A stretch of DNA of 64,000 nt from Mugil cephalus (GCF_022458985.1 NC_061782.1:6651672-6715671), one strand, 5' to 3'; positions 48,009 to 63,041 are shown, counted from the first letter of the stretch. A program made the numbers and translations. The notes: generated from the sequence alone by a model not told the origin.

Positions 48009-51000
48009 ATGCCGGCGTATTTCCAGCGCCCAGAGAATGCTCTGAAACGAGCGAACGGTGAGTGGAGACGTTATGTTTCACGGGATGTAGCACACGCTCA
48101 TGCTAACTGCTAACGCTAGCCGGAATGGCGGGGGGAAGGTAAAGCGCTTTCTTGTAGCTTGTGTGTAGCTAGCCGGTGGGGTTTTTTTTTTTTTTTTTGT
48201 TCAAATTACCACTACTGTACAAACGTGATATATGTCAAATAGGCGTTTTATAACGTTAACGACACTCTCTAGTTGCAACTGTCAAATCTCCGGTGCTATA
48301 ACTTGATGCTAATGTCACATTCACGGAAGCTCCGATATGGGCCTAACTGTGACAACCACATTTAAATCTAGGGTAAGCAGCATGGCGTCTAAAGTCCCCC
48401 TCTTTCGCTTTCTTTCTTTTTGTTTTAAGTTGGTGTGAGATTTTATATCAGGGGTTACAAACTCATTTTTAGTTCAGGTGCCACATTCAGCCTAGTTTGA
48501 TCTCAAGGGGCCGGACCAATAATATAATAACGTATTAGCCTATAAATAACGATAAATCCTAATATTTTCCTTTGTTTCAGTGCGAAGTATAACATTATGA
48601 AAGTGTTTACATTTAATGAGCTGTACTGTTACAAGACATGCAATGAACAACCAAGACATTACTTAAGAAAAACGAAGTGAAATTTCAGTTTAGATCTGTG
48701 TCTGATTGTGGTTTTATTTCCACATCTCTTACCAAAACTGTGTGAAACTGAGGAATAGCAGTCACTTTTATTGGACAAATTGCAGTTTATGCCTTCAATC
48801 TCATTTTTTGCTCTTGGCAAATGTATATCCACGGGCCAGATTAGACCCTCGGGGGCCATATGTTTGACACCTGATATACTGCAGTATATGAGGAGACGTA
48901 AGACATTGATTATCTATCCCACGCATGGGAAATTTCCCTGTCACAGCAGCTCAGAATTGGACAAGGATATATTTAAACTAAAAAGAAAAATATCAAATTT
49001 GAAAACAAAAGATCATAACACTGAAAAATATGTAGAAGAAGAATAGAAATACAAAGACATGTGTGGAATAGGAATTAAAATGGACAATGGATGAACAACT
49101 GGTAATGTAATTGCTAAGATTTTAAAAACACTTGACCTCAAGCTATGACTAGACTTTTGTTTTTAATTGTGTGCAATGACAATTAAAGTTCTTAAATAAT
49201 TTACTTATATTGCTATTATGTTTTACCAGAGTTTCTTGAGGTTGGCAAGAAGCAGCCAGCCTTGGACGTTTTGTACGATGTCATCAAGAGCAAGAAACAT
49301 CGAACATGGCAGAAGATCCACGAGCCCATTATGCTCAAGTACCTGGAGCTCTGCGTGGACCTACGCAAGAGCCACCTGGCCAAGGAGGGTCTCTACCAAT
49401 ACAAGAACATCTGCCAGCAGGTGTGTAAAGGCAACAGCGCACAACAGGCCTTCGTTATCCCCACAGATCAGGTGTAATCTCTTGTCCTTGCTTTCAGGTG
49501 AATATCAAATCTCTGGAGGATGTGGTCAGAGCTTACCTGAAGTTGGCAGAGGAGAAGACTGAGACGGCCAAGGAGGAGTCCCAGCAGATGGTCCTGGACA
49601 TCGAAGATCTGGACAACATCCAGACTCCAGAAAGGTGAGACTGTCCCTTTCGTCCATGTTGTAGGATTGTTTATTTTTTTTGTCTCAAAAATTTGGTGAA
49701 TTATTATTAATGTTGAGCTTTTTTTTTTTTGTGACTTGAAGTGTGCTCCTGAGCGCTGTGAGTGGGGAGGACACTCAGGATCGTACCGATCGTCTGCTCC
49801 TCACTCCCTGGGTGAAGTTCCTGTGGGAGTCCTACCGTCAGTGCCTGGACCTGCTGAGAAATAACTCCAAGGTGGAGCGCCTGTACCATGACATCGCCCA
49901 GCAAGGTAGAGACACACATTTCCTAAATATAAGCTCATTGAGAGGCTACAATAAAATTAATAATAACAAACTAGTAAGATATTGTATTTTGATATTGTGT
50001 TTGTATTTAACTGTCCTACTGAAGCGAACATAAGACTTTATGATGAATTAAGTTAAATTGTCACCTACCCAAGGACAAGAAAATTGAATATTAATATTAG
50101 TTATTATTTTTGAATGAATAACCAACACATTGTAGAATTAAAGGTTTTAAGTTTGTCTGTAGTGAGTCTTTGAGACCTAAAGAGTGTCATTGGCCCAGAT
50201 TAACCTGCAAGATAAGGCTGGTGCAGCATGTGTTACTGTCTCAGAGGAAAGTAAATAGAACTTCTAAGTCCCTTTTCAGATGAATAATCACAAATGTTGG
50301 ACATTTCTTTTGGCTGGGACGAAGGCTTTTTCTTAAACGACATAATTAAAGTCTTATTCGTTTTTTTTTTCCTGCAGCGTTCAAGTTCTGCCTCCAGTAC
50401 ACCAGGAAAGCAGAGTTCCGCAAGCTTTGCGACAACCTGCGCATGCACCTGGGTCAGATCCAGCGCCACCACAACCAGAGCACCGCCATCAACCTTAACA
50501 ACCCCGAGAGCCAGTCCATGCACCTGGAGACACGTCTGGTGCAGCTGGACAGCGCCATAAGCATGGAGCTCTGGCAGGTTCGTCTGACTGACACTCTTAC
50601 TACGAGCCTAGTTATTACAAATAGAATATGTGTTGCCTGTGTATTAAATTATTATTTTTTTTCTTCCTATCTCTTCCAGGAAGCGTTCAAGGCTGTTGAG
50701 GACATCCACGGCCTCTTTGCTCTTTCCAAGAAGCCTCCTAAGCCCCAGCTGATGGCCAACTACTACAACAAGGTGTCGACTGTGTTCTGGAAATCTGGAA
50801 ATGCTCTCTTCCACGCCTGCACCCTCCACCGGCTCTATCACTTGTCTAGGGAGATGCGTAAGAATCTGACCCAAGATGAGATGCAGAGGTATGTCCTTCA
50901 TGCTGTTTTTTTTTTTTTTTTTTTAACATTTTATGGTGATTGTTTAGTTAATATCACTTACTTTGGGTCTTCAGGATGTCCACCAGAGTCCTCCTGGCCA

Positions 51001-54000
51001 CGCTGTCTATTCCCATCACTCCCGAGCGCACCGACATTGCTCGGCTGCTGGACATGGATGGCATCATTGTGGAGAAACACCGTAGACTGGCCACCCTGCT
51101 GGGCCTGCAGTCTCCCCCAACCCGCCAGAGTCTCATCAACGACATGGTGAGAGAGTAGAGCAATATCTCTAAGTGCTCATTAATAATAATAAGTTCAAAT
51201 GGCTCTTGACTTGTGGTTTGTGCTTTAGGTGAGATTTAACCTGCTGCAGTATGTGGTACCTGATGTGAAAGAACTTTACAACTGGCTTGAGGTAGACTTC
51301 CATCCTCTGAAGCTGAGTGGAAGAGTGACCAAGGTATACTTATGAATTCACATTTATTGTAGCTTGTATTATTTAATTTTTATTTGTTTTTTAACTGAGC
51401 TCATGAAAACAAACCTTCCTCCTAGGTGTTGAACTGGGTGAGGGACCAGGCTGAGAAGGAAGCTGATCTGCAGCAGTACGTCCCACACCTGCAGAACAAC
51501 ACCATCCTCAGGCTCCTGCAGCAGGTGAGTCCTTTATTCTTGGTAATATTTCTAAAATCACCTTTACCCCGGGAATGGTTGTAAGCTCATTTTTCTTTTT
51601 ATGCGTCTGTTATCAGGTTGCACAGATCTATCAAAGCATCGAGTTCAGCCGCCTGGCCTCCCTGGTTCCATTCGTGGACGCCTTCCAGCTGGAGCGCTCC
51701 ATCGTGGATGCTGCACGGCACTGTGATCTGCAGGTAAGACCAACATCAGTAGAGATTATGCAGTTAGGACGCCAGTGCGCGATAGTCCCAACGAAATAGG
51801 TAACACAGTGATGCATATTCTGACTGTTTTTGACTTATTTAACATTTTGTTGTCGTTGTTTTTCTTGTAGGTCCGAATTGACCACTCTTCTAAAACGCTG
51901 AGCTTTGGCTCAGACCTGAACTATTCGACCAAAGAAGACGCTCCTGTTGGACCTTTCCTACAGAACATGCCGTCAGAGCAGATAAGGAATCAGCTGACTG
52001 CGATGTCGTCTTCCTTGGCTAAAGCCATCCAGGTCATTAAGCCTGCCTCCATCCTGGTGAGTCCACCCTATTACTAACTAAGAGAGAGAGCCAAGGGCCT
52101 TTTGACATGCACATAATACTAATATGTGTATCTTTGGGGTATTAAAATCTTTTGATGTCTTTCATCTTTCTCAGCAAGAACGCGAGGAGCAGAACCAGCA
52201 GGCCATCGCCGCCTACCTGAAGAACGCCCGTAAGGATCACCAGCGCATCCTGGCCCGTAGGCAGACCATCGAGGAGCGTAAGGAGCGCCTGGAGAGCCTC
52301 AACATTCAGCGCGAGAAGGAAGAGCTGGAGCAGCGGGAGGCTGAGATGCAGAAGGTTCGCAAGGCCGAAGAGGAGCGTCTGCGGCAGGAGGCCAAAGAGA
52401 GGGAGAAGGAGCGCATCATGCAGGAGCACGAGCAGATCAAGAAGAAGACGGTCCGCGAACGACTGGAGCAGATCAAGAAGACTGAACTCGGTGCCAAGGC
52501 CTTCAAGGATATTGACATTGAGGTAAAATGACGCCAAGATGACTGGATTAGTTTAAATTCTATATAAGTTACATTTTTTAAGGTGAAACTAACAAATGTT
52601 TTTTTTTTTGTACAGGACCTGGAGGAGCTGGATCCTGACTTCATTATGGCCAAACAGGTGGAGCAGCTGGAGAAAGAAAAGAAGGAGCTTCAGGAGCGTC
52701 TCAAGAACCAGGAGAAGAAGGTAAATGCGTGATGTAAATGTTAAATAAACGGCAACCTGGATGTCGCTTGGATACTAATATATATATATTTTTTACACTT
52801 CTCTCTAGATTGACTACTTCGAGAGGGCGAAACGCCTCGAGGAGATTCCTCTCATCAAAAAAGCTTATGAGGAGCAGCGTATCAAGGACATGGAACTGTG
52901 GGAGCTCCAGGAGGAGGAGAGGGTATGTGGGGAATAAAAAGTTACATATACAGATTAAGGAAATTTAAGTATTTAGGAGTGTAACAACTTTTTTTTTTTT
53001 TTTTTTTTTTGTTTCATCATGTAGATCAGTAACATGAAAGTTGAACGGGAGAAGGCTCTGGAGCACAAGAAGCGCATGTCCAGGATGATGGAGGACAAGG
53101 AAAACTTCCTGTCTAAAATAACCGCGGCCCGTAGCTTCATTTACGAGGTGAGAGCGTTTACTCCGTCCGTCAACTTAAGCCGACTACCGGCTCCACTCGA
53201 GCGGTGGTTTCAGATTCCCCTTTGTTCCCCGCGAAGGAAAAACTGAAAGCATTCCAGGAGCGTATGGTGGAGGAGAGGAAGAAGCGACTGGAGGAAAGGA
53301 AGAGGCAGCGCAAAGAGGACAGGCGTAACAACTACTACCGCCAGAAGGAGGAGGAGGCGCAGCGCATCCACGAGGAGCAGCTCAAGAAAGGTGAAGAGTT
53401 TGCACAGATGATGGTTAAGTTTTTAGTGGGACAAAAAGTGAATAATGAGGCTATTGGATCATTATTTTTGCTATTATCAGAGCAGAATGTGATGCCTGTT
53501 ATTGCCGTTACAGAGCGTGAGGAGCGTGAACGCATTGAACAAGAGCAGCGAGAGGAGGAGGAGAGGGAGTACCAGGAGCGTCTCCGCAAGCTGGAGGAGC
53601 AGGAGAGGAAGCAGCGCGCTCGTCAGCAGGAGATCGAGGAGCGCGAGCGTCGCCGCGAGGAGGAGAGAAAGGGCCCAACAGAGGAGAAAGCCACCAAGGT
53701 TCGTTTAACTCCTAGTCACGGCGTAACATGGTGATGATATGAAGTGTGATTTCCATTTGTAATACCTTTATTTTTCATTCCTCCAAATATTCATTGTTCA
53801 TGTTTTTTCTAATAGTTGATTTTATCTTTTGCTTTTTTCAGGACTGGAGTGAGAAGGAAGAGGGAGGATGGAGGAAGCGCACAGAAGGAGGCGATTCCGA
53901 ATGGCGTCGTCCTGTGCCCGACAAGTGTGTTTTATAACTTTACTCTGCTTTTTATAACCCCAGTGAACTGGAGTAGGGTGCTCTAACAGTGCCTGTGTTC

Positions 54001-56025
54001 TCAGGGACTGGAGAGCGGAGGGCCGAGAAGATGACAAGGAGGAGAAAGAGGCGCCCTTCAGGCGAGCAGAAGGTCCTCGCAGAGATGACAGAGGACCTCG
54101 CCGCGTCTTTGACGATGACCGTCCTCCACGCAGAGCGTTTGATGACGACCGCGGCCCCAGGAGGGGTGGAGATGAGGACCGTGGTCCAAGGAGGGGTGGA
54201 GATGAAGACCGTGCCCCGAGACGCGGCTTCGATGACGATCGTCCCAGACGTGGCTTCGATGACGACCGTCCGAGACGCGGCTTCGATGACGATCGCCCGA
54301 GACGCGGCTTCGACGACGATCGTCCCAGACGCGGCTTTGATGACGATCGTCCCAGACGCGGCTTCGATGACGATCGTCCCAGACGCGGCTTTGATGACGA
54401 TCGTCCGAGACGCGGCTTCGATGACGACAGAGCTCCTCGTAGAGGTATGGATGACCGGGGTCCTAGGCGTGGAATTGATGATGACTGGGGTCCCAGAAGA
54501 GGAGGAGATGAAAGGAGAGGCATGGATGATGGGCCACGCCGTGGTGGTGATGATGCCAAGCCCTGGAAACCCCTGGGAAGACCAGGTTAGAGGAGCCTTG
54601 CAGCTGCAAACGTACACATCACACTGTCGAATAAACTAGTCAACTAGTTTATTCGACGAGTGGCAGTCATGTATTTATAAATAAGAAAAGGCGATACTGT
54701 TGCAGGTGGCTGGCGTGAGCGGGAGAAGGCCCGAGAGGAGAGCTGGGGACCTCCCCGTGGTGGCGAAAACGATGACGCAGAGGACGGCGAAGGAGAGGAA
54801 AGATCCAGCGACCGCTTCAGGGACCGTCGTCCAAACAGGTGGGTCTGACAGACCGAAGTCGGCAGAGGATATCGTAATCTCATTTTCACAGAGCAGTGGG
54901 TCACGTTCAGTTTTGTCGCTGTGTTCACAACAGAGAGGAGAGCGCCTGGAGGAGAGGAGGCACAGAGGAAACGAGCAGCTGGAGGGAAAGCCGCAAAGAC
55001 GACGCCGACCGTGACGATCGCCGCCCTGAACGCCGTGAGCGACGGGACGACCGGGAAAGAGTTCCACCCAGAGAAGAAGACGGTATGCAGAGTACGATTT
55101 ACTGGCATATTGGTGTTACTTAAAGCATAGATCCAAAACCGGTAACTACATTCATTTGTCTAATTAAAGCCGTGTTCATACACATACAAAAAAAAATCTT
55201 TTTTCCCCCCTGCCATCATTTCAAGAATTTCTCTGTAAAGACAGATCACATCTAGCTGTAGAAAGGCTGCAATACATTTCCCAGGCCTGTGCGTGGCGCT
55301 GTTTCTGCCACAGAAGTCAGAGAAGCATGAGGCGGAGCATAGGCATCATGCTCCTTATACAGTTCAAAGCTGATCCTTTTTAGCTCATCGTATTGGCAAA
55401 GTTACATTATATATTGACCTAGCCCCCCAACAATATCATAGTATAACAGGCAGATGTGATGCAGAATCGTTGCAAACCTGATGTTGTGATGCCATGACAT
55501 CATTGTGTTTGTATTCAGGCGTCTACACGCATGAAAAAAGGCTCTAGCTTCTGTCTTCTTACCTAGATTCAAAGCTGCGATTCAGAAAAAGATTGTCATG
55601 ACAGTCGGCCTAAACGTGCAGGACTTATGATTTTTTAAATTTGTAATCCTAACAAGCTTTAAGTCACAAAATGAAACCAATCTCAAGGCTTGTGAACCTT
55701 CACCTGTCTATAATAAAATAATTGGATATGTCGTGGAGGTGTCCGGCCAGCAGAGGTCACTGTTACTCAGACAAATGCACAAACTTCTCAGTGACTTCCC
55801 CATTAATTTCACATGTCCTCCTTAGATTTGTCTTAATGAGCATCTTATGTTTCAGCAGGTGGCACTTGGCGTCGTGCAGGTGATGATAAGCGCGAGGACA
55901 GGGACCGCACCAGAGAAAAAGAAAAGGAGCCCGAAGGAGAGAAGGGTTGGCGTACCGACAAAGACAACCCTCGTCGCACAAAGAACGAGACGGACGATGA
56001 CGGCTGGACCACCGTTCGCCGCTGA
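48009..56025 (+). CDS. eif3a: Eukaryotic translation initiation factor 3 subunit A, 22 exons, 1256 aa
   Basis: The largest scaffold subunit of eIF3, binding the 40S ribosome and other eIF3 subunits. Exons: 48009-48057, 49230-49420, 49498-49634, 49742-49905, 50378-50577, 50680-50888, 50975-51146, 51229-51333, 51426-51524, 51617-51733, 51871-52056, 52175-52522, 52616-52720, 52809-52922, 53025-53147, 53237-53390, 53514-53698, 53842-53924, 54005-54585, 54706-54838, 54934-55082, 55859-56025. It begins [17 protein letters not shown] helical PCI-containing N-terminal half is followed by a long Glu/Arg/Lys-rich coiled coil (exons 12-17), a tail of D-D-D-R-x-P-R-R-G repeats (exon 19), and ends D-G-W-T-T-V-R-R. 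It is shorter than human (1382 aa), mainly in the repeat tail. The last acceptor is a tandem CAGCAG. Confidence 0.98.
48449..48873 (+). mobile_element. hAT-like non-autonomous element, copy 4, fullest copy, in eif3a intron 1
   Basis: Starts CAGGGGTTACAAACTCATTT and ends GGGGGCCATATGTTTGACACCTG (written in two parts), with imperfect terminal inverted repeats. Its length is about 425 bp. TAT-rich flanks on both sides could hide an 8-bp target duplication but I could not define it. It is non-coding. Confidence 0.75.
48900..49195. repeat. Probable LINE-derived fragments in eif3a intron 1
   Basis: 'gcatgggaaatttccctgtcacagcagctcagaattggacaag' (given in lower case for position only; key words GGGAAATTTCCC and CAGCAGCTC) looks like an inverted LINE tail. 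Near 49165, GTGTGCAATGACAATTAAAG looks like a sense LINE or SINE 3' end. Both are weak resemblances. Confidence 0.3.
53391..53513 (+). other. Stop-free, frame-preserving intron 16 of eif3a
   Basis: The intron is 123 nt (41 x 3) and contains no in-frame stop. Exon 16, the intron and exon 17 therefore form one continuous open frame, and retention would add 41 residues (starting E-E-F-A-Q-M-M-V-K) to the coiled coil. The added residues are hydrophobic in part and unlike the flanking charged helix, so splicing is the normal reading. Confidence 0.7.
54225..54413 (+). repeat. 27-bp coding tandem repeat in eif3a exon 19
   Basis: Seven consecutive near-identical 27-bp units encode G-F-D-D-D-R-P-R-R (about residues 988-1050). 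A further partial unit and older, diverged D-D-D-R-x-P-R-R-G units lie on both sides. Unit-to-unit differences are few and mostly silent, indicating recent expansion or homogenisation. The repeat also creates long open frames on the minus strand that are not genes. Confidence 0.95.
54626..54657. repeat. Perfect 15-bp inverted repeat in eif3a intron 19
   Basis: GTCGAATAAACTAGT and its exact reverse complement are separated by only CA, giving a 32-bp palindrome in a 120-nt intron. In RNA it would form a stem of about 14 bp closed by a 4-nt loop. It may be a relic of a short DNA element or a structured intronic signal. Confidence 0.9.
55083..55858. other. eif3a intron 21
   Basis: A 776-nt intron without coding capacity. 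A block at about 55290-55560 is of higher complexity (GTGGCGCTGTTTCTGCCAC, a short palindrome, and GATGCCATGACATC) and could be an old short repeat. I could not assign it. Confidence 0.4.
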
Positions 56026-56159
56026 GCCTCAACTCCCACCTCACTCAATTATACTTGGTTTATTAGCAAAAGAAAAATACTCAGTATCCCATCAGCCAGC
56101 TGGACACAGCGCTGAATTAACGGCTATAAGCTTGATACTCATGCCTAATACCTTTTTGA

Positions 56160-56165
56160 ATTAAA
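56160..56165 (+). terminator. Candidate eif3a poly(A) signal
   Basis: ATTAAA 135 bp after the stop codon, followed within 20 bp by a T-rich tract. Confidence 0.4.
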
Positions 56166-56756
56166 TCTTTGTAAACAGTAGTTTTTTTTTTCTGGGGATT
56201 TATTTAGCTTTCTTTATTTTTGACTTCCTGCAGTTTCCTCAACACCTAGAGCACCATCAACCAATGAACTCGTGTGGACTTAAACATTAGGAGTGTTTTA
56301 ACCTTACATGATGAAGTGAAAGGGACTAGACTGAAAATCAGTGTGCTCCAACCAATGCAAACTCAGTTTATCACCAACTGCCTCTTTTAAATAATTAAAC
56401 CTCGCATAGATGTTCTATTATGACAGACCTACCACTCCTGTAACAGCGGCCACTTTGATTTCCTGCCGTTCATCCGAGATGCTTCTTAAACCTGTAAGAA
56501 ACATTTGATGTGCATGCTTAGAGTATTCCAATGGTCTTGCTTTACAGCCAGTTTGTGCTTCTATCTTGCTGCAATCAGTGGTGGTGTCTCAACAACCAAG
56601 GTTGCATGTGTACAGGTAAAGCATTTATTAATAAAGATGTTTGCTCACCAGTTCCACGTTGTCTCGGATGGATCCTTAAAAAACATTATGGCGCACTAAG
56701 GTCGACCCAGTTTGGTCACAAGAAGATGTAAAGACTGAAAACACATGGAAATAGAC

Positions 56757-57028
56757 ACGGATCAGGTATAACATTATGACCGCCTTCCTGATAATGTGTA
56801 AGTTAGGGTTAGTTCCTCCCTTGTGCCTCCAAAACAGTTAATCAGAGAACGGACATGGACCTTCTGAGGGTGTCCTGACAACTCAGTGTTGTTATTGGGG
56901 GGCCTTTGGGTCCTATGGGTTGAAGGGAGGGACCTTTGTGGATCATTCCACCGATACTTGATATTCATTTATTTATTTTTGATACTTCTCCTGTCAGCGG
57001 TTTTAATGTTATGGCTGATCGGTGCGTG
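56757..57028 (+). mobile_element. TIR element copy 5, internally deleted
   Basis: The left end ATCAGGTATAACATTATGACC and the right end TTTTAATGTTATGGCTGATCGG (its inverted partner) flank only about 270 bp. The interior keeps the GGGCCTTTGGGTCCTATGGG block, then jumps to the right end. It has the same orientation as the other four copies. Confidence 0.8.
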
Positions 57029-57262
57029 TATGTCTGCAAAGAAGCCTGTTTATAGATACATATTAATATCGACCTGATCTGTTTTAACCGGAGTCACCCC
57101 CTTTTTCTTTTGAGACTGATGAACACTTGATTATCTGAACCACCATTTTTCCGCTTCTTCTTTTTTGTCACCGCTAGAGGTCAGTGAAGCACCGCGAAGA
57201 GGCCAAACCCGCTGCTCCATGAGAGGAGGAGGAGAAGTGAGCTGGATGTTCATGGCCATGAT

Positions 57263-57286
57263 CAGCAGCAGCAGCAGCAGCAGCAG
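57263..57286. repeat. CAG trinucleotide run
   Basis: Eight perfect CAG units (followed by CAA) in the eif3a-emx2 intergenic region. I see no supported coding frame through it. Confidence 0.9.
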
Positions 57287-57299
57287 CAAACTGAGGGTA

Positions 57300-59402
57300 G
57301 TCTATATAAAACTCGGGATGATATAAACATGCAGTCAGTGGTCAGAATGATGGTGGCAATTACAAAACCAGTAACACGCTGCTGGAGTTGTAAAAATAAA
57401 TAAATAAAAAACAACTGTGTACAACCTAACCCAAAACAAACACGTGACTTTTAACCGATGATTTATAGGTTATGATTTACTACAATAACAGTAAACAATA
57501 ATATTAAACTAATAATATATGGAAGTAATAATAACAGTAAATCGCGTCTCACTTTTGCGACATTGACCCATAATACTTATTAGATGATATTACAAACTAA
57601 ACGCTTGTATCTCAATGTAGTGACTTAGAGAGATAAAATAAAATAAAATAAAAAAGAAATCTAACGTAGGCTACGGACCTCAGCGAAGTGTTAATAATAA
57701 TAACAACAACACAATGTAACGTCATTTAAGGTGTCTGATTGGGAAATAATGTGTAAATGATCTGGTTCTCTGACATCTTTGAGAAACGCTCTCAGTGTTT
57801 TAATCTTTACCTTCTATTTATTCATTTATTTATTTATTCCAGGGGCCCTTAACTCGCGCGCACAAATAAGAAGTAGTATAACCTAAACTTCATAATAATA
57901 ATAATAATTATTAATATTATTATATCAATATAGAATAATTAGGATTTATTAAATTTAAGTGTTTTCTTAAATACTTCCCGTTTTGTCAGATTAAAACATC
58001 CAAAGACGCCATCGCCCCACACGAACAACTCCACCAAACAAATATCAAATAAAACAAAAAAATATATATATATTAAAAGAAACCGAGATACGTCGGCGTA
58101 GGTCATGCGGCAATTTCCACTTCCAGGTCTGCACCAATTAATTTCTCAGCAGCCTCATAAGTGTGCGCGCTGACAGCGTGTGTATTGTTTCTTTCTGGAG
58201 GCCCCCGGTGCGCGGACACGGCTGCAGCTTTGTGCCGCTGCTCTCAGCCACTGATCCCACACTCAGGGGTGACAGCCCCGCAGTCACACAGGTACACACT
58301 GCTCTAATAAACACCTGAGCCTTTGACTAACTCTGACACGCAGCCGCTCATCACCGCCGCTGAGGAGAGTGTTGTCAGCCTGCTCCCGGCGCGTCCCGCA
58401 CACTTGACAAAGAGCTGTTAAATCTTAGCTCCAAAGCTTGTTGTTGAGTCCCCGATCCTCCACGCGTCTCATCCACCAGAAATAAGAAAGTCCCTCCAGT
58501 CTTGAAACTTATCCTAATAGAATCTCAAGGAAAAAAAAAATAATAGTAATAATAATAAAACAGGCAGGAAACAAAGCTATTTCTTTACAAAGACTCCCCC
58601 TTCCCCAAAAAACAGTCACAACGTGTAAAAATAAATGTAGTCCATGTGATTAAGCTGCTGCTAAATATTTCCAGCGCGCATCGCCTCAAATACAGACTCT
58701 AATGGAGTTGATGTAATGTTTGCGCCACATTGTTGTGTGTAATTAAAAATAATCACTTAGTAGTAACACCACACACACACACGCACGCACACACACTCTA
58801 ATAAAAATCAGTTTGGACTTGTCATAGGCCTCACATGCAAATAAGTCCACTACCTTGAGCTTCTATTTTTTCTTTTTCTTTTTTTTTTACTGGTTTAGAT
58901 GAATGTGTTAAATGTCCTGGAGATATGTGTGCGCGCGCGCGAGGGAGAAAGTGTGTGCGTGCGTGTTGTTGGGGGGGCTCCTCTCTGGACGAATCCGTTC
59001 CGTGTTGCGCGCTCGAGTCCGCCTCTCCGCGCCCCTGCTTCCCATTGACGCACTTTTTAAGCGTCTTCCCCTTCTCCACCTTAAGGCGAGCAGCAGCTGC
59101 AGCGACCAATCACCATGCCATTACAGCCTTCAGAGGAAGCTGTTTATGAGGCTGCAGCGCTAATTAGGCTCATGAACTAACAAATCTGCCTGCACGAACC
59201 CGGCGAGGAAAACGATCACATCCATGGATTAGTCTGGGAGTAGCCGAGCACTTTTTATTCTGGCTTTCTCGACGCTCGCCGCCTTTTCCCCAACTTATTT
59301 ACTGCGCAGAAACTTTGCCCCTTTCTTGGGTGTGGAGTATTTTTTAAGCAAGAGCGCCGACGACAACTTTAACTTAAACTGGGGAATCTGGACTATCAGA
59401 CC
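57300..59402 (+). promoter_or_regulatory. emx2 upstream region and 5'UTR
   Basis: AT-rich with AATAAT runs up to about 58080, then more complex and GC-richer. CA/CGCA and CG-rich simple tracts lie at about 58770-58800 and 58930-58970. The stretch 59085-59190, with GCCATTACAGCC and GCGCTAATTAGGCTCATGAA, has homeodomain-type TAATTA cores and looks like a promoter-proximal element. No gene is seen; an antisense transcript (EMX2OS exists in mammals) cannot be judged from sequence. Confidence 0.45.
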
Positions 59403-62736
<3,334 letters not shown>

Positions 62737-63002
62737 AAAAAAAAAAAAAGAGGAAAAAAAAGTAATAAGAAGAAAAAAGACAATATGAGCGTCTGAATGA
62801 AGGAGGACATGGATAAAGGATGCCGCGTAGAGACAGTGAGAGGGTACAAAGCCAATGTCACATTTCAGATCTCTGGATGATCGGCAGCTGAGGGTGAGAC
62901 AAGCCCCGACTGGCGCTGCTGTCACCGTGTGTCAATCCAAATGACCCAGGAAAATGTGACTGACAGTGTCTCAGTCCTCCTACCTGAACCCTTCCACCAA
63001 CA

Positions 63003-63041
63003 CCAACACCACCACCACCACCACCACCACCACTACAACCC
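63003..63041. repeat. CAC trinucleotide run in the emx2 3'UTR
   Basis: About 12 CAC/CCA units shortly after the emx2 stop codon. Minor length variation is likely. Confidence 0.85.

Noticed and set aside
49906-50377. Possible intronic snoRNA in eif3a intron 4 (the human gene is known to host an H/ACA snoRNA)
   Set aside because: I could not identify a convincing hairpin-hinge-hairpin-ACA layout by eye. An Infernal search with Rfam H/ACA models over all eif3a introns would decide.
53822-54617. Two long minus-strand open frames (245 and 221 codons) and a 216-codon plus-strand frame over eif3a exon 19
   Set aside because: They are by-products of the 27-bp tandem repeat read in other frames. They have low complexity and no start, splice or family support. 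The true eif3a frame runs through the same DNA and links in phase to exons 18 and 20.
54644-55108. Minus-strand open frames of 154 and 130 codons opposite eif3a exons 20-21
   Set aside because: They mirror Arg/Asp/Glu-rich codons of eif3a and have no family resemblance.
57170-57235. Possible short terminal exon after a CTAG acceptor near 57177
   Set aside because: Only about 14 codons to the stop, with weak pyrimidine context and no codon bias. It is also adjacent to the CAG run and is likely chance.
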